DNA of 64,000 bases. Origin: Anopheles merus (lineage: Eukaryota > Arthropoda > Insecta > Diptera > Culicidae). Under the pieces are notes generated by a model. It saw nothing but the letters and a program-made list of their open reading frames with translations, did not search any database and was not told the origin of the DNA. A program made the translations under genes and the position numbers. The stretch is from contig NC_054083.1 in assembly GCF_017562075.2 (NCBI RefSeq), forward strand, positions 14,369,107 through 14,433,106, read 5' to 3'. This document shows, in pieces, positions 48,901-58,650 of the stretch (the first letter of the stretch is position 1; each line of letters begins with the position of its first letter).

Positions 48901-51900
48901 AAATATGTTGCTGTTTTAGTAAGACATTACCTGTAATTGGATCCCGTTGTTTAATATTAATACAGTATCCGTTTTGCCCTTTCCAGAAGATGAGCCGATA
49001 TTGGAGAGCATCATAGGAGCGATGTGTATCCGAAATGAACTCCAGATTGTTGTTCCTTCTTCGGATAACGATTGCTCGCGTAGACGTGCGGTCGCCGACA
49101 ACGATTCCAGCAACGTCATTCATGACAGGTGCATTGAATCTACGCACACGTTCTCCGGATGGGGTTTTATCCGGATTAATGACAATAGCATAATTATCAC
49201 TTGTTAATTCGTGCATATGTGATTTAAAAGAATTCAATAACACATTATGCTCATTCAAAAGGGCGTCCAATTCATAGACAATGCGTCTGGCACTGATCGA
49301 ACTGAGGTTAGTGAAACTACAACGCGTATCTACACGATTGTTATCGTCACCACCCATGAAATAAAAATTTAGGGGTAGTATTTGGCATTGGTAATAACGA
49401 CCCTACTTTGTGGTAAACTTGGCCTTTAATTTTAAATGTAAAATTGAATATTTAACCATTTGAAGAAGCGTTGGAAACTATTTCGGTCGCTCCAAAAGAG
49501 GTCATTTGGAAACACGATTTGAATTTTCGGATGGATTTCAGAAACATGGCAGAATCAGAATCTGTATCTGTAAGTAAACCTTTCAACGGTTCCGGTGGTG
49601 TCTCAAGTGATGGCAAATAAACTTTTCCAGAAGCGCAACACATTCCAGCTGGTTCATGTTTGAATTTAAGTGCATGGCAGAAGAGACATTCCTGATCCAT
49701 GGAGCCTATTACAACTTTTGAATGGTTATAATATGCAATGTCAGGCTCGTATTGAAATGCAATTCGATGGAAGGAAGAATATGAAAAAGCTCGATGCTCT
49801 TGTTGTCGTTGTTGGTCATATGTTCTGCGGATGTTAGTTACGAACCGGCGCGTTTGTGCTCTTTCTAATCGTCGTTGTTGATTTCGCCCTATTTGATTGT
49901 GTTGTGACTGAAATGCGCGTAACTGTGACATTCCTTCACGCACACTTAAATTGTCACGATCTATTCGATCAGATGTTCTTTCAGCTCTGCTCCTTCTCAT
50001 ACTTGCTGCTGTATTCGTTATTCGTCCTATATTCCGCCTTGCTGGCATTGTTTACTATAAATCGCCAATTAATGAAAAACAGAATTGTAAAGAATAATGA
50101 TATCAATAAAGGGATAGCAATGTTTTTTTGAAGGAACTTTATATTACCTACGTGTTTTTTCCGATATATCGATTAAAATTTTTATGTTGTTACAAAGTTA
50201 TGATACTCAAATTGCACAAACAAAAGTATTAACGTGAGTTTGCTTCTAAGCTCTCAAATGTCACTTGTATGCATAGATAACTGCTACTCATTCAATAGCC
50301 CCATGTACACATACAGTGGCGCTCTGGCACCAATCAAACACGACATCGAACATGAAAAATGTATGGAATTTGACATGTTCGATTTGTTTGATATCAAATC
50401 GAACATATCAAATCCCATACATTTTGTATGTTCGATTGGTGCCAGAGCGCCGGGTAAGACCGCAGCCAGGCAGACCCAAAAAATACACCATAACGAAAAA
50501 TGTTGTTTACACTTGCGAGTTCAACATCAGCAACCAAACATGTTTATGTTACAATTATTAAAGCAAGCATATTAGTTCGTTTTGGAACATCAAACATCAA
50601 ATAGGACAAAGCAAAATAGCATGTATTTTTTAATTCATTATTCTCAAACTAAAGTACTACATCTCTATTTTGTCATTATGGATATTTGTGACAGCATCGT
50701 AAACCGCTAGGCATTTCACAGCGAGTGTAAACCACACCTTACACCGAGTGTAAACCGCGCTTCACACCGACTGTCAAAGTGCTGTATACAACAACAACAA
50801 TCATGTCCTTTGTATGGGAGTTAGAAAATTGCTAATAAATTAAGTTTAGTGCAACTTCTGAAAATGATGTGAGTCTTAAAGCCGATTCTCATACCACCAT
50901 AAGGTGTGTGCAAAGTTTCGTTGAAAATGATCCAGCCGTTTCGGAGGTTGCTCGCAACAAACACCGTGACACGAAATTTATATATATATATATATAGATA
51001 GATAGCATTTACTTTTTCCAAATACCATGCGTTGAATTACACAAAAAAAGATAACAACAATTATTTGTATGTTTTGGAAATTCTATCAGAGTAGATAATG
51101 TCATCTATGTTATAGGACTTGATAATTCAAAAGTGTCATATATGTTATAGGAATTGTTTAAAAGAAAGTTTAGTTTATGTATAAATATAAATTGATAAAA
51201 TCGTTAAAACAATATTATTGAAAGCTACCGAGTACACATATCTTTAATATCCAACTGTTTTTTTAACTACATGATTTTCCTTTTTATGCTAGTACTGATG
51301 TGTTTAGTTTAAGTTTTTGATGCCAAAACTAGTATTTTTCAATATATTAACTCACAGTCAAGCACAAAACAACCCTGCCATAATCATTTTTTCAAATAAC
51401 GACGATTTTGAAACCATAAGCATGAAATCTTGATATTAACATATCTGAAGAAAACATTACTAAATTAAAGCCACTCATGATCTTCGTCAAAAGGCTCTAC
51501 ACAAGGTACAAAAGTTCACTTTAATGTATGAAATGTATCCATTCTTAGGGTTCCGTTTCCATCAGGTAATATTAATCACAAGCACAAGGCAATAAATTAC
51601 TTAAAATCACGTCCTCATTACAAGGCTAAGCGCTGTTACCACGTTAACACTATTTCCAACGAATGTGCTGATTCACGCACTTGCTCGCTAATTACAATCA
51701 GAACCAGATTAATTTGTGTGCTTCCTCTCATTGGGATAGATTGCGTTTAAGAGTAGCACCCAGTCCTGGCCCAGGACCTGTCATTAAAATCTCGAGCATT
51801 ACTTGATACTAACAGTCTGTACCGACCTCGCACCATGTACCACTACTTCCGGTTATGTCAGTTTGTGATGATTCTTAATAAGTAAACTCCTTCAATTACC

Positions 51901-54122
51901 TGTTTGGTGGAAAGGTCGATGAGTTCAAAGGACTGTCAGATTTTATTCGCTCTCGCTCGATCATGGAACTACCGCGTGCATGCCTATATACCTAAGTGGG
52001 TCCATACGCATGAGATAGTATTATTGTGTCAGTTTTGAAGAAGGTCATGTACGAAGGCTACCGCCCGAACGTAAGCTTCGTTCTCTAGGTCCTTGCCCAC
52101 CCGCTCACAAGCAGCCTTCAATAGTTGCCTGATTGTCTCTCACCGTTCACTCTTGTTATCTGTTTCTCTCAATGTTCCTCGCATGTACGCACCTGCCCGT
52201 TTGCCCGTCTGCCTTCCCGCTTGCTGCACCGATTACGGCACCGAACGTGGTTCCACACCAACCCAACCCATCACATCTGCGAGTAGTCAATTCCCCTACG
52301 ACGAAGACTTCATGTACGATGTTTCACTGCAAATTGAATCCGAACGTCACGGGGAGCTGGATTCAATAGTGCCTGAGCATAGGAGAAAGCATAAACACAG
52401 GTAAGAATCGCGTCGAAATAACGACCCACATAAAGGGATCCCCGAAGTGTGGAGTGTGTGTTAGATGTGGTGGGCTGGTCCGGTCCTATTACGGCAAACC
52501 TACCGTGCCTTAAGAGAGCCACTGTACGTAGGCAATTCCACACCAAAGATCGATACAAGACGCAGAAACAGTAGCGAGTATGTTGCGTCTCCTTACAATA
52601 CCTACTCTGGCGGGTACTTCACTCAAGAGACCGAATCTTGGGTCATGTTAGCAAACAAGGACTCCCTGGCGACTCTGACGTCAAGGTGGACCCTGTGGCG
52701 CTGTTGCTTCGTCCCCGGAGGGCTGCCACCGGTCCAACCGTAACCATTGTATTGTAAGCCGCTAGCATACTTTTACCCCGATTTACCATGTGCCACCGGT
52801 CCTCTTGGTGGCGAAACCCGATCGCTCGAGATGCTCTAATAAAAATGGCATAAGAATATCCCACCGCACCTTACCTGATGCTCTGCACCGACAGACGGGG
52901 GAAAAAAGAAACAAGCAAAATCAATTAACTTTTATCTCACGGTTCATTCTTTTCTTTTCACCTCTCCGGTATCCTTACTGTTTCATGCGTCGGCTCCTTT
53001 TTTGCGCTGCTGGGTCGATGGAAAAAATCCCGGAAGCAGACATCATCATCATCACCATCGACACTGTAAGAAGAAAAGACACAAGAAGCGCAAAATTCTG
53101 GTGCACGACCTCGACGACCAAAGCGTTAAGGTAAGCCATGCGGGATGGGTTATTGCTTTGTTTGCTACTTTTTCCACCATCGACCCAATGCCCAAGTCCT
53201 TAGAACGGGTTGCCTTGCACGGAAACGATGCTCAACCTTCGGCTGCTGACCGTGCGGAAGCGGATTTTACACCTTTTCTTGTGCAAACCTGTCACAGCCT
53301 GTCGGTACCTGTAGCACGAGCCTAATCCTTATGGCCTGTCATCAGCCGCGTCACGCGCACGTTAAGTTAACGCACAGGGACGTGCTATTTCCAGTGTGCT
53401 TAGGACGCGGGTGCTAACGGTAGCATTTGTTTCTCATTTCCCTCGCCCCCTCCACAGGTGATAGATCCGGACGATCTGCCGCAACGTGCCAGATGGACAA
53501 TCATTGCGACCGCATGCCTATTACTGATTATGTGCCTACTATTAGTTGGAATCACACTGCGGATGGCTCCCATCATTGACGACATGGGTAAGTAGACGCG
53601 AACCGGGCCAGACGGGCAAACAAACGTGATAATTGCAGAGCATCATTTTCGTGATCCCGAGCGATGCAGAGAGCTGCCTGTTCACCATGGTGGCTTTCCT
53701 CCAACTGATGACGGAGCTTTTGCTGACGAAGGGAGAATTCACAGAAATCTCACAAGTGATTTTTCCCTCAATTGCAATATTGCTTCTCTTTGAGAGTGAA
53801 TTCGAAACATATGAGAGTGGCAACAAAGCTCGACGTGGTTTGAGCATTGGTGCGCATGCGTAGAGAAATATTTCTCAAATCCTCTCACTGTATTTCAGAT
53901 TCAGAGATAAACTCTTTCAACTATCTCTATCAAGAGCAGTTACGAAGGGGAAGTTGTCATTCATATGAGCAATCTTCCGTACAATTATGTTCAGATCAAA
54001 ATGTGAGATTGCAGAGCGCAGACTATAGGAAATTACTTCAGTTAGGAGAAAATGGGAGTAGTTCTCTCGCAATAGAACATCACAATTTTTTTTCTAATTA
54101 CACCAATTTCGATACAGTGTAA
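41030..54122 (+). CDS. Large single-pass membrane protein, family not recognised
   Basis: Exons in phase: 41030-42986, 43333-43468, 52287-52400 (or from 52284), 52515-52685 (less certain), 53040-53130, 53458-53587, 53899-54122, giving about 940 residues (883 without the fourth exon). Residues 1-61 form a compact charged block (KKRHKKSRLLRRILFGRK at its end). About 62-735 look disordered, rich in Ser, with two poly-Gln tracts (near 366-383 and 444-456). A His/Lys/Arg block (HHHHHRHCKKKRHKKRK) is followed by ILVHDLDDQSVKVIDPDD and one hydrophobic helix (about 837-857). Basic residues before the helix predict an N-in, C-out type II topology; the about 73-residue tail has two Cys and an NYT sequon. 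A neuronal or scaffolding role would be a guess. The start is the first Met of the long open frame, context aacgATG. Confidence 0.75.
43333..43468 (+). CDS. Exon 2
   Basis: Acceptor CATCCTCCTGTTCTAG and donor CACT|GTAAGTATG, both strong. Joined to exon 1 it reads KYKYLKRCSDPVIVFPSTSS, then a Gly/Ala/Ser-rich stretch ending in RPPNQPL. Other frames of this exon are interrupted or out of phase. Confidence 0.75.
44360..44827. mobile_element. hAT-type MITE in intron 2, with nested SINE
   Basis: The left end CAGGGGTCTCCAAACTACGG is almost the same as one end of the element at 2466-2786. The reverse complement of the right end is CAGGGTTCTCGAAACATTTC. The interior contains the SINE at 44433-44581. 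The 8-bp flanks do not match clearly, so the target duplication has decayed or one border is off. Confidence 0.6.
44433..44581 (+). mobile_element. SINE nested in the hAT MITE
   Basis: Head 'gagcaatcccgtggtatag', B box GGTTCAATTG (decayed), 3' part 'tctcgaaatcctttacaggc' and 'tgtccacgtag'. It is flanked by a 13-bp target duplication GATGACTTCGTAA (44420-44432) and GATGACTTTGTAA (44582-44594), one mismatch. Confidence 0.8.
45567..50048 (-). pseudogene. Helitron Rep-helicase gene, disabled
   Basis: Reading downward: 50048-49452 N-terminal segment with a zinc-finger-like CLFCHALKFKHEPAGMCC; 49357-48931 and 48854-48085 Helitron N-domain and Rep nuclease with WQKRGLPHAHILIWL (HxH metal site); 48164-46809 the SIKYICKYINKGSD tyrosine motif, linker, and helicase Walker A DAPGGTGKT; 46805-45567 Pif1-like helicase with IIIWDECTMAH, LLLSGDFRQTLPVI and TINKSQGQT. 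Rep nicks and ligates the transposon end; the helicase unwinds it. Lesions: in-frame TAA at about 49449-49451; frameshift near 49370; a frameshift with probable deletion near 48085-48095; and TGA at 46806-46808. The copy cannot encode a full protein. Confidence 0.85.
48855..48930 (-). other. Spliceosomal intron inside the Helitron gene
   Basis: GTAATGTC...TTGTTATAG, 76 bp. Removing it joins ...RDPITG to NETNKKVSSMDFYSYRL without a frameshift, matching the continuous order expected of insect Helitron proteins. The intron contains stop codons, so it must have been spliced when the element was active. Confidence 0.7.
50318..50451. repeat. Long imperfect hairpin within the Helitron 5' region
   Basis: Outer arms are a perfect 18-bp inverted repeat, GGCGCTCTGGCACCAATC (50318-50335) and its complement (50434-50451). 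A 12-base unpaired stretch follows on the left, then two further inner blocks pair (GAACAT..AAAATGTATGG with CCATACATTTT..ATGTTC; ATTTGA.ATGTTCGATTTG with its complement). The loop is about 8 bases. It could be a foldback element inserted in the Helitron or a structured leader. Confidence 0.7.
50712..50777. repeat. Short degenerate tandem repeats
   Basis: Three units of about 22 bp: 'cagcgagtgtaaaccacacc', 'acaccgagtgtaaaccgcgc', 'cacaccgactgtcaaag'. They lie between the hairpin and the Helitron 5' end. Confidence 0.5.
51003..52283. other. Remainder of intron 2
   Basis: AT-rich sequence from the Helitron end to exon 3. The last 250 bases are pyrimidine-rich and less AT-rich. No additional exon or mobile element is supported. 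Confidence 0.45.
52284..52400 (+). CDS. Exon 3 with tandem acceptor
   Basis: Donor ACACAG|GTAAGAATC. The acceptor region reads ATCTGCGAGTAGTC, so splicing can occur after GAG or after GAGTAG, three bases apart and both in phase, adding or omitting one Ser. It encodes SQFPYDEDFMYDVSLQIESE...RRKHKHR. Confidence 0.75.
52515..52685 (+). CDS. Probable cassette exon (57 codons, phase 2-2)
   Basis: Acceptor CGTGCCTTAAG with pyrimidines upstream, and a weak donor TCAAG|GTGGAC. Both ends are phase 2, so it can be included or skipped without changing frame. It encodes REPLYVGNSTPKIDTRRRNS, then SEYVASPYNTYSGGYFTQET and so on, which looks like genuine protein. The poor donor fits alternative use. Confidence 0.55.
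53040..53130 (+). CDS. Exon 5: His/Lys-rich juxtamembrane block
   Basis: Acceptor GGAAGCAG and donor TTAAG|GTAAGCC. It encodes RHHHHHRHCKKKRHKKRK then ILVHDLDDQSVK. The string of basic residues just before the membrane helix sets the likely orientation. Confidence 0.8.
53458..53587 (+). CDS. Exon 6: transmembrane segment
   Basis: Acceptor CCCTCCACAG and donor ATGG|GTAAGTAG. It encodes VIDPDDLPQRARWTIIATAC, then LLLIMCLLLVGITL and RMAPIIDDM. About 21 hydrophobic residues form one membrane helix. Retention of the intron would end the protein two codons later (Lys, stop). Confidence 0.85.
53899..54122 (+). CDS. Exon 7: extracellular tail and stop (one terminal form)
   Basis: Strong acceptor CTCTCACTGTATTTCAG, phase 1, then 73 codons and TAA. 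It encodes DSEINSFNYLYQEQLRRGSC... ending SNYTNFDTV. The stop codon overlaps the polyadenylation hexamer AATAAA. The tail is Ser/Asn/Gln-rich. Confidence 0.65.
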
Positions 54123-54126
54123 TAAA
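54121..54126 (+). terminator. Polyadenylation signal overlapping the stop codon
   Basis: AATAAA begins at the second base of the TAA stop (54120-54122) and is followed by a T/G-rich stretch. This would give a 3' UTR of only some 20-30 bases. Confidence 0.5.
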
Positions 54127-54714
54127 AGTTTTTTCAAGTTTTATGTTTAGTGTCGTCAATGCGACGAACGGACACAGACGTGTATGCGATTATTATGCAC
54201 AGTAATGGAGACGCATGGTCGTATAATGCCCTATAGTGGAGCAGCCTGGTCATTTATAGTTCAACAACATTTTTAGCGTTTTCATCCTATTTTTCCTTTT
54301 CATACATTTCAGTAAAGTACAAAAGATCTTTTAAGAAAATTAGGAGAAATGCAAAACAAAATTAATACCAAGAGTTTTATTAGTAACAAAAGAGGCTGAA
54401 GACGTTTAAGATGTTGAATGGAATTAAACCCAAAGTGGGGCAACTTAAGGTTCCATCTGCATCGGATCGTTTGGCACTTATTTCCCTAGTCAATTTTGGA
54501 TGATTTTACATTTTTAAATAATTTCTAAACCGGCGTGTATTTTTTTGTGACTAAATATATCTATATTTTGATTAAAAAATTTAATGTAAATTATGTCATT
54601 GATTGAATGCTAGGAGTCAAAAACGAAATAGTAACTCCTTTGTATGGTTTGCTACAATAAACAAAGCAGTCGTCGAAATTATTATTTTAAGTAAATATAG
54701 CCTGCCATATTTGA
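54127..54714. other. Downstream of the plus-strand gene
   Basis: AT-rich, no coding feature recognised. Confidence 0.4.
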
Positions 54715-54886
54715 GGACGGCCCCGTGATACAATCGTCAATTCATACTACTCAATAACATCCCCGTTATGGGTTCAAGTCTAGATTGGACCATCCCCCGT
54801 AGCAAGGACTGACTATCCGGCTGCGTATATGTCTCGAAAGCCTGTATATGCCGGCTTGTAGAACTTTACGCCAGATAGAAGAATGA
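54715..54886 (+). mobile_element. SINE, second subtype, near full length
   Basis: Starts GGACGGCCCCGTGATACAAT, has B box GGTTCAAGTCT, then 'cgtagcaaggactgactat', 'gtctcgaaagcctgtatatg' and 'tttacgccagatagaagaatg'. It matches the layout of the 44.4-kb and 39.8-kb copies. Confidence 0.8.
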
Positions 54887-55530
54887 GACGTTTGCCTTGC
54901 TTTGCTTTGATATATTTAATATGATCATAATAAATCACAAGTAAGCAGTTCAATAAAACATCAGTGAACAGCTAAATAGATAATAGATAAAAGATCTTTG
55001 CATAATATTTAAATTTGTACCACATTTAACTAATAAGTCTGTATCTTTATGATATAGTCATAAAAAAGAGCTATAAGTCTCGTTGAAGCGATATTGAATG
55101 ATATTCAAAATGATGGCTCGTTATTTAACTGAACAATTTTATTCTAAATAAATCGTGTTCAATAACCTAAACTAAAGTTTCAATGAATCCCATAAAAACA
55201 AAAAAATACAATCAGAAACATAAGATTCCATTTCTTATCATTCAACCAAAATATTTCGATCATGCATCAAAGTTTGCGACAGCCGTATCTCTTCCGTCGA
55301 CAGCATCGTCGGTTTAAATCGACACCCCACATATTATCATCTAAAGCTATCAAAATACCTTAGCAATGTCTACACCTCGTTTTCATTGGTTGCACACCGT
55401 CTCCCCTGGTTACGTTCTGTAGCGCTGCTGACTGTTAAGGTAATTTGCAATACGGTAGCAACATAAAATACGACCCGGCGTCATCGCAATAATCGAAAGC
55501 GCACGAGCAGCAACGGAATTTCGGTATCGT

Positions 55531-55677
55531 TTAATCTTCGAATTCTATCCCCAGGAGGCAAATAGCTAAAGTAAATATTAATAACAAAAAACCAGCGACG
55601 CAAGCAGCAACGTACACCCGAGAAACCACTTTTCCAATTTCCTGTTGACCTGGAACGTCTTGCCATACCATCTGCCA
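55531..55677 (-). CDS. Candidate terminal exon of a small membrane protein
   Basis: On the minus strand, acceptor GGTTTCCCGTTACTGGCAG is followed by MVWQDVPGQQEIGKVVSRVY, then AACVAGFLLLIFTLAICLLG and IEFED, stop. One strong membrane helix sits near the C-terminus. The open frame extends upstream to about 55737 without an ATG, so either a longer exon or the internal ATG start is possible. An AATAAA lies about 390 bp downstream on the minus strand (plus near 55136). No upstream exon could be assigned, so this may be chance. Confidence 0.35.
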   Translation of the reverse strand, partial: WQMVWQDVPGQQEIGKVVSRVYVAACVAGFLLLIFTLAICLLGIEFED

Positions 55678-55740
55678 GTAACGGGAAACCTTAACCGACA
55701 CCGCATCATGTGGAGCACTCTCTCGCTTTCTCTGCACTCA

Positions 55741-58536
55741 AGCAATGTTACCTTCCAAACAAACACACATACACATATCGCTAGCAATAGTGGTAGAAAG
55801 ACGATAACACGTCAAGCGCCCGTCACATTATTTGGGAAAGCCGGCGATACGCGCTTCGCGAGGAAATCCAACGACACGTCCATTTTTGGTGCGACGGTCA
55901 GTCAAACCCCTCGGTGAATAATGCTTTCATCTTTCCTACATTAATTCATCGGATGTAGACGTAAGCAAATAAAAGCAATTTAATGGCACTTTGTTCTCCG
56001 TGTTGGCGCTAAAGTCTCCCCAGTGCTTGCACGCCGCAGGAAAGCGGCTCAGCATGGGGCGCCTCCCTGAAGGGCGCTTCCCCGATTCACAGAGGGATGG
56101 AAAGTTTCGCAGCGCATCCGTTGTAGTGGTGCTATGAAAGCTGGGATGGGCTGTGTGTATGCACGCTTTGTTGACCAGCCCAACCGAGACAGTCACCGTC
56201 ATCCCAGATCTATCTTCATTAAGCAATACGCACATGCTTTTTGTGTGCGCGCACAATCATATTACGTTTTGTATGCCCACCCGCATAACGCCCGGTAAAC
56301 GGACTTCCCCGACACCCACGCACCAGATTGGACGCTCATCCATCTTTAAATGGAGAAACAGTGAGCTTCGTCCGCACGATGAAAGCACCGAAATGAAGAG
56401 AAATGCTCCAAACTGCTCTGCAAATCAGTAAAACCTTTTACATTGGCCCATTTTGGCGGAAGTTTGCTGAGCATGTGTCAACTGTTGATGGTAAGAGTGG
56501 TACAACACTACACCAAACTGCCACCACACTAAAAGATGCTACTTCATTTCAACTAACAAACCACTTCATATTCCACTGCCTACGTACTAGTGGTGAGGCA
56601 GTAGAAAACCAGAATAAATATTCACAAGCAACAGTTTGCTACGGTTCAATCGGACCCTGCTTGAAGAGGAGTGTCCCATCTCCACTCCCAGTACAAGGAA
56701 AGGTAAGAGGCAGTGCAAAAACCACTGGAAGTGGTATTTGCTTCACCGCGTGAACTGCGTTACACCCACCGGCTGCCCATTTTCTTGAGTTTGTTGCGTT
56801 GTTTTCTTTCGCAAATGGTTTATCGCGAAAGGAAACAACAGGACACAGCCAAGCTACACCCAGCCAGTGGGTTGGAAACGAGTGTGTGTGTGTGAGAGAG
56901 AGAGAGACAGTGTGGACTAAAAAAACAAAACCATGCGAGGTATCAGCTCCATATCGGACCACCTCCCTGCCTAGTCCAAGCCAGCTCTCCAGCAGAGACC
57001 ATCAAATCCAGCGAATCCCTTAGCAACCCCTTGGCAGAGCGCAGTACCTCGGAGCCAACCGTGATTTCACGTCCTACACTCCCCCAAGGATTTCAACCAG
57101 GAACAGCTTAGAAGTTAAGAAAAATAAAACAAACCTCCTGCGGTACTACCGACGGTGGTCCTACCCTTGATCGACCACCTGTTTGAGCTTAGTGGATTCT
57201 TTCTCTTTCGCCTTCGATTTCTTTGCATCACTCTTCTTCGCTCATTTTTTACCATCATTTGAAATGGTCTGAAACCCTGAAGTAAGGGAGGAAAATACTT
57301 GGTAAAAAAAATCACCACTGCGTCGGAAGAGTTCGAGTGGCAGATCGTTACCAGGAGTGCGAATAAAGTGCTGCCCATTTGTGCACGGCCAAAGAGAAGC
57401 TTGTTGGCTCTTCGCACTTTGCTAGCGGCTAATAATCTTCTGCAATTTATGCGATAGAATTGAGTTTTATCTTCCTTTGTGGCAGTGTCCCATTGCCGAC
57501 AGACGGGAATTTATGCATCAAAATGGCAATGTAAACCAGATTTCTTGTGGGTAATTGAATTGTGTGCAGTGGGTTTTAGAGTTGGCACTATAAAATGAAA
57601 AAAAGTTTAATCGTTTATTAATTATTGTCTTCAATTATGTTGACTTAATACGACTGTCAATAGACTTAATAGACTGTCACACTAATAAAATACTATTAAA
57701 GGGCAATTTCAAATTAATTCTACCGATACATGTAATCCCGTGGTAGGAGTCACAAATTATCCTTTGAGTTTAGTAATAAATATAATATAACAATTAATAA
57801 CTTACTATTTATGTTAACAACTGCCCGCAATAAATGTTATTTTATACAGATGCGCGGGTTACTGTACGACCAGACAAAGTTCCATTCCTTTCCCGACCGA
57901 TCCCGAAAGCACAGAACTAAAAATCTTTACCAAAATAAACATGTCAACCTTTTCGTCACATATTGCAGCAAGATTCCCTTTCCTAAGTTCACATTCTACC
58001 AGACATTGGGCGGTAAAGTTTGCGTGCAGTGTAAAATCAAATAGAAAGAAAATATTCTTTAAAAACTCAACAAAGAAGAACCATCCATTCTGAATACCAC
58101 CGAAAAGAGGAAGGCACTGCAAACGTTTTGAAAAATTTCTGCTTTACCAGCATTCAAGCAGCATCAAGAATTTTTGCATACCTGGCGAAGAAAGAATGAC
58201 GGAGAAATTCTCTCAGATCCCGAACGGAATAACGAAGCACAAGCACACGAAGCCTGCGATACACTTTTTTACAAAATTTCCATTCAAATGCAGAGCTTTT
58301 TTGAGCCAATGAAACCATCTTCGAATGGCGAAATAATTAAAGTCTGCCTCTATGTCTAATATTTTTCCTACACGGGTCTACTATCTGGGGATGTGTATTA
58401 GTACAAAAAAAAGCTGTAGATACATTGGATAAATTCAGTACATTCTAGGTGTCACGTGCTGGTAGGACAGTTTTCTAAAATTAAACAAGATTTCAATTAG
58501 TATACTATGCTTTTATCGTATTTCATAACAGTAACA
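55741..58536. other. Intergenic or intronic, no supported gene
   Basis: A less AT-rich zone (55.9-57.4 kb) carries several 90-115-codon frames on both strands, none with a domain or trusted splice sites. A (GT)n(GA)n tract lies at 56882-56908. Confidence 0.4.
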
Positions 58537-58538
58537 GA

Positions 58539-58650
58539 GTTGCACCATGGGCCAAAATCCTACTGTAGTCTTAAAAAACATAGTGAGAACTTAATTTTAC
58601 ATTTTCGTGACGAAATGCAAGATAAAGTCACGGTTGCTTATGGTGCAACT
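58539..58650. repeat. Small foldback (112 bp)
   Basis: AGTTGCACCAT at 58539-58549 is perfectly inverted at 58640-58650. It looks like a very short MITE or a chance inverted repeat. No target duplication is obvious. Confidence 0.4.

Larger units (their letters stand above)
45302..51002 (-). mobile_element. Helitron (rolling-circle transposon), about 5.7 kb, antisense in intron 2
   Basis: On the minus strand the element starts TCTATCTATATATATATATA followed by AAATTTCGTGTCACGGTG, and ends ACCGGGCCAGCTAG. Helitrons start TC, end CTRR (here CTAG), insert between A and T, and make no target duplication. The flanks are A (plus 45301) and T (plus 51003), exactly as expected. The 5' end could also be at 50998 because TATC is duplicated. 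Inside lies a degenerate Rep-helicase gene. It sits in the 8.8-kb second intron of the plus-strand membrane-protein gene. Confidence 0.85.
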
